In this document: positions 6,463 through 7,619 of the stretch, in pieces
Numbering within the stretch: the stretch's first letter is position 1
How the letters are laid out: each line of letters opens with the position of its first letter
NCBI GenBank assembly: GCA_023511325.1
Contig: JAIMBU010000103.1
Coordinates: 1-7,619, forward strand
Reading direction: 5' to 3'
Length of the DNA stretch: 7,619 nt
Source of the DNA: Gorillibacterium sp.
Lineage (GTDB): Bacteria > Bacillota > Bacilli > Paenibacillales > NBRC-103111
Made by a program: the position numbers and the translations under genes
Notes under the pieces: model-generated
Databases searched by the model: none
What the model was told of the DNA's origin: nothing
What the model saw: the letters and a program-made list of their open reading frames with translations, nothing else

Positions 6463-7485
6463 TCACCCTTTGATTTCGATGGTTGCACCATCTATACGAC
6501 GGACTTCTGGCAGATCAGATAAATCCTTCATCAGTGCAAAAAGCGCTCCATCCTTCTGCTTAGCCTCGATCATTACATCAAGTCGCGGGGTTTCAGCTGC
6601 AATTGCCCGTAGAAAGCTGAAAAGGGGCTCTGGTTCAACATAATCAGCATGTGCTCTCCGGTTTTGCTCGTTCCTCGGACTGGAAGAATGGACTTTAGGT
6701 GGAAGTAATTCACCCGGTTGACTCGCCTGCATATGTGGATCTCTACTTAGCATGTCTACCTCGTTACGCTCCCAGGTATGGCGAATTCTCGTCCACAGCT
6801 CCTCAGGAGGGCCATCCAGGCCAGGATTGATCTGATGGTGATGAATATCAAGCACCATGGGAACCCCGATCTCCTCAGCAAAATCAAGCGTCTCACGAGC
6901 CGTATAGGTCTTATCGTCATTTTCTAAGGTCAGTCGGTGACGCACCTCCGGTTTAAGCTCTGGAAATCGCTCGCGAAAACGAGCAAGTGCTGCTGGTTTA
7001 TCTCCATATGTCCCACCGATATGGATGTTACACTTGGCACGTTCATCTAGACCCATAGCTGTTAGCATATGCGCCTGATGCTCTAAATCGGCTATACTTA
7101 TCCGCAAAACCTCTGCTCGTGGAGTTGTCATTACTGTAAAATGATCGGGATGAAGGCTAGTCCTCATCCCATGCAATCGAACGTAGTCACCGACCTCGCG
7201 AAAGTGATCCGCCAAAAAGGAAAAAGGCTCCCACCCCTCAGTTACTTGATGCGTAACAAGGGGAATGAGCCTCGAGGAAAAACGAAAGACGTGAATATCA
7301 TATGCCTGATTATGACGTAATAGCCTTAGTGTGTTATGCAGATTCTCCTCTGCTATCCGTCCGAGTTTGCGTAGTGCAGCATCGCGATCACCAATTTGGC
7401 AGAAAGAGGTAGCAGTCATCGTCTTCGATGGCGAGGCATTGGCAACATTCACAGACATAGCAACATAACCGAAACGAACAATCAC
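6463..7485 (-). CDS. uvsE: UV DNA damage endonuclease (UvsE/UVDE)
   Basis: A metal-dependent TIM-barrel endonuclease that nicks DNA 5' of cyclobutane dimers, 6-4 photoproducts and some other lesions, starting a repair route independent of UvrABC. The product has 340 residues from a GTG start. The N-terminus MIVRFGYVAMS and the motifs FRFSS (67-71), SLHPDHFT (110-117), NIHIGG (153-158), LENDDKTYT (187-195), LDIHHH (212-217), PKVHSSSP (263-270), HADYV (279-283) and MIEAKQKD (305-312) match the family. Likely metal and catalytic residues, by spacing to the Thermus enzyme as I recall it, are His112, His155, Glu188, Asp213, His216, Lys264 (the residue that is carboxylated), His266, His279 and Glu307: all present. 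An extra stretch of about 20 residues (240-262) before PKVH is missing from B. subtilis UvsE. In Bacillus the gene is sporulation-linked; here no regulation could be read beyond a strong ribosome binding site. Confidence 0.95.
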   Translation of the reverse strand: MIVRFGYVAMSVNVANASPSKTMTATSFCQIGDRDAALRKLGRIAEENLHNTLRLLRHNQAYDIHVFRFSSRLIPLVTHQVTEGWEPFSFLADHFREVGDYVRLHGMRTSLHPDHFTVMTTPRAEVLRISIADLEHQAHMLTAMGLDERAKCNIHIGGTYGDKPAALARFRERFPELKPEVRHRLTLENDDKTYTARETLDFAEEIGVPMVLDIHHHQINPGLDGPPEELWTRIRHTWERNEVDMLSRDPHMQASQPGELLPPKVHSSSPRNEQNRRAHADYVEPEPLFSFLRAIAAETPRLDVMIEAKQKDGALFALMKDLSDLPEVRRIDGATIEIKG

Positions 7486-7492
7486 AGAAGTA

Positions 7493-7503
7493 GCTCCTCC
7501 TTT
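7493..7503 (-). promoter_or_regulatory. Ribosome binding site that sets the GTG start of uvsE
   Basis: AAAGGAGGAGC on the - strand is nearly a full anti-16S match and lies about 8-10 nt before GTG at 7485. It overrules the longer reading from TTG at 7533, which would translate through this site and add 16 residues before the conserved MIVRFGYV. Confidence 0.85.
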
Positions 7504-7552
7504 GAAAACATAGGTTTTACCTAGCGTCTCCAAAACAAGGCCCCTTCATCAA

Positions 7553-7592
7553 GGATAAACGCTCTTGGCGTCTTTGACGCCATGCGTTTACC
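7553..7592. repeat. Two-tier hairpin upstream of uvsE
   Basis: An outer stem pairs GGATAAACGC (7553-7562) with GCGTTTACC (7584-7592), leaving one bulged base. An inner perfect stem GGCGTC/GACGCC (7567-7572 with 7576-7581) has a TTT/AAA loop. No U-tract follows on either strand within 10 nt, so it is not a standard intrinsic terminator. It lies 68 bp before the uvsE start and could be part of its leader RNA, or an element belonging to the gene beyond the window edge. Confidence 0.6.
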
Positions 7593-7619
7593 GAAGGAGA
7601 GTAAAAATTCACCTTATCC

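Noticed and set aside
7486..7533. TTG at 7533 as the uvsE start
   Set aside because: The 16 added residues include the strong ribosome binding site as coding sequence, and the family N-terminus begins at GTG 7485.
7521..7583. A 20-residue leader peptide (ATG at 7583) before uvsE
   Set aside because: No Shine-Dalgarno lies before the ATG, which sits inside the hairpin stem region; no composition typical of attenuator peptides is visible.
7517..7618. Partial C-terminus of an upstream gene on the - strand (33 open codons to TAA at 7517-7519)
   Set aside because: Too short to separate from chance and no family resemblance; mentioned only with the hairpin finding.

Overview
The window looks like chromosomal DNA of a spore-forming, plant- or soil-associated Firmicute, most probably Paenibacillus or a close relative. 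This is inferred from strong AAGGAG-type ribosome binding sites, A/T-rich sigma-A style promoters, moderate G+C, and the gene set: a clostridial-type GH94 cellobiose phosphorylase, a Bacillus-type UV damage endonuclease, and a CheX phosphatase behind a c-di-GMP-I riboswitch. No mobile element, rRNA, tRNA or CRISPR array is visible.

Left part, + strand (1-2850). The window opens in the last 52 codons of a LacI/GalR-family regulator. A 177-bp gap follows, holding a weak terminator-like hairpin and a LacI-type palindrome (270-283). Next comes a full-length cellobiose phosphorylase gene (338-2773), whose TTG start is fixed by its ribosome binding site and by N-terminal similarity to known enzymes. 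The pair looks like a small cello-oligosaccharide regulator/enzyme module. No transporter is in view. A 16-bp perfect hairpin (2804-2842) then separates the convergent transcription units.

Middle, - strand (2866-4563). One gene encodes a secreted 565-residue protein with a signal peptide, a lysine-rich N-terminal segment and five tandem ~97-residue Ig-like repeats. Repeats 2 and 3 look like a recent duplication.

Right-middle, - strand (4658-5428). This is the most informative region. A consensus-like promoter (TTGATA-17-TATACT) drives a leader of about 205 nt that carries a recognisable c-di-GMP-I (GEMM-I) riboswitch. After it come cheX and a strong intrinsic terminator, so the unit appears to be a self-contained riboswitch-cheX transcript. 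Both strands of the riboswitch's second hairpin have good alternative partners: a 7-nt match in the 5' leader and an 11-nt match directly beside the cheX Shine-Dalgarno. This suggests a translational switch and a direct link from c-di-GMP level to CheY-P dephosphorylation.

Right end, - strand (5494-7619). Here lie an inositol-monophosphatase family gene (suhB-like) and, 108 bp upstream of it, uvsE, a UV damage endonuclease with a GTG start and a very strong ribosome binding site. A two-tier hairpin of unknown role (7553-7592) lies upstream of uvsE.

Two start sites (suhB-like, uvsE) are moved downstream of the longest open frame because the long versions begin with TTG codons lacking a ribosome binding site and extend past the conserved N-termini. 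All family assignments rest on sequence recognition from memory, not on a search.
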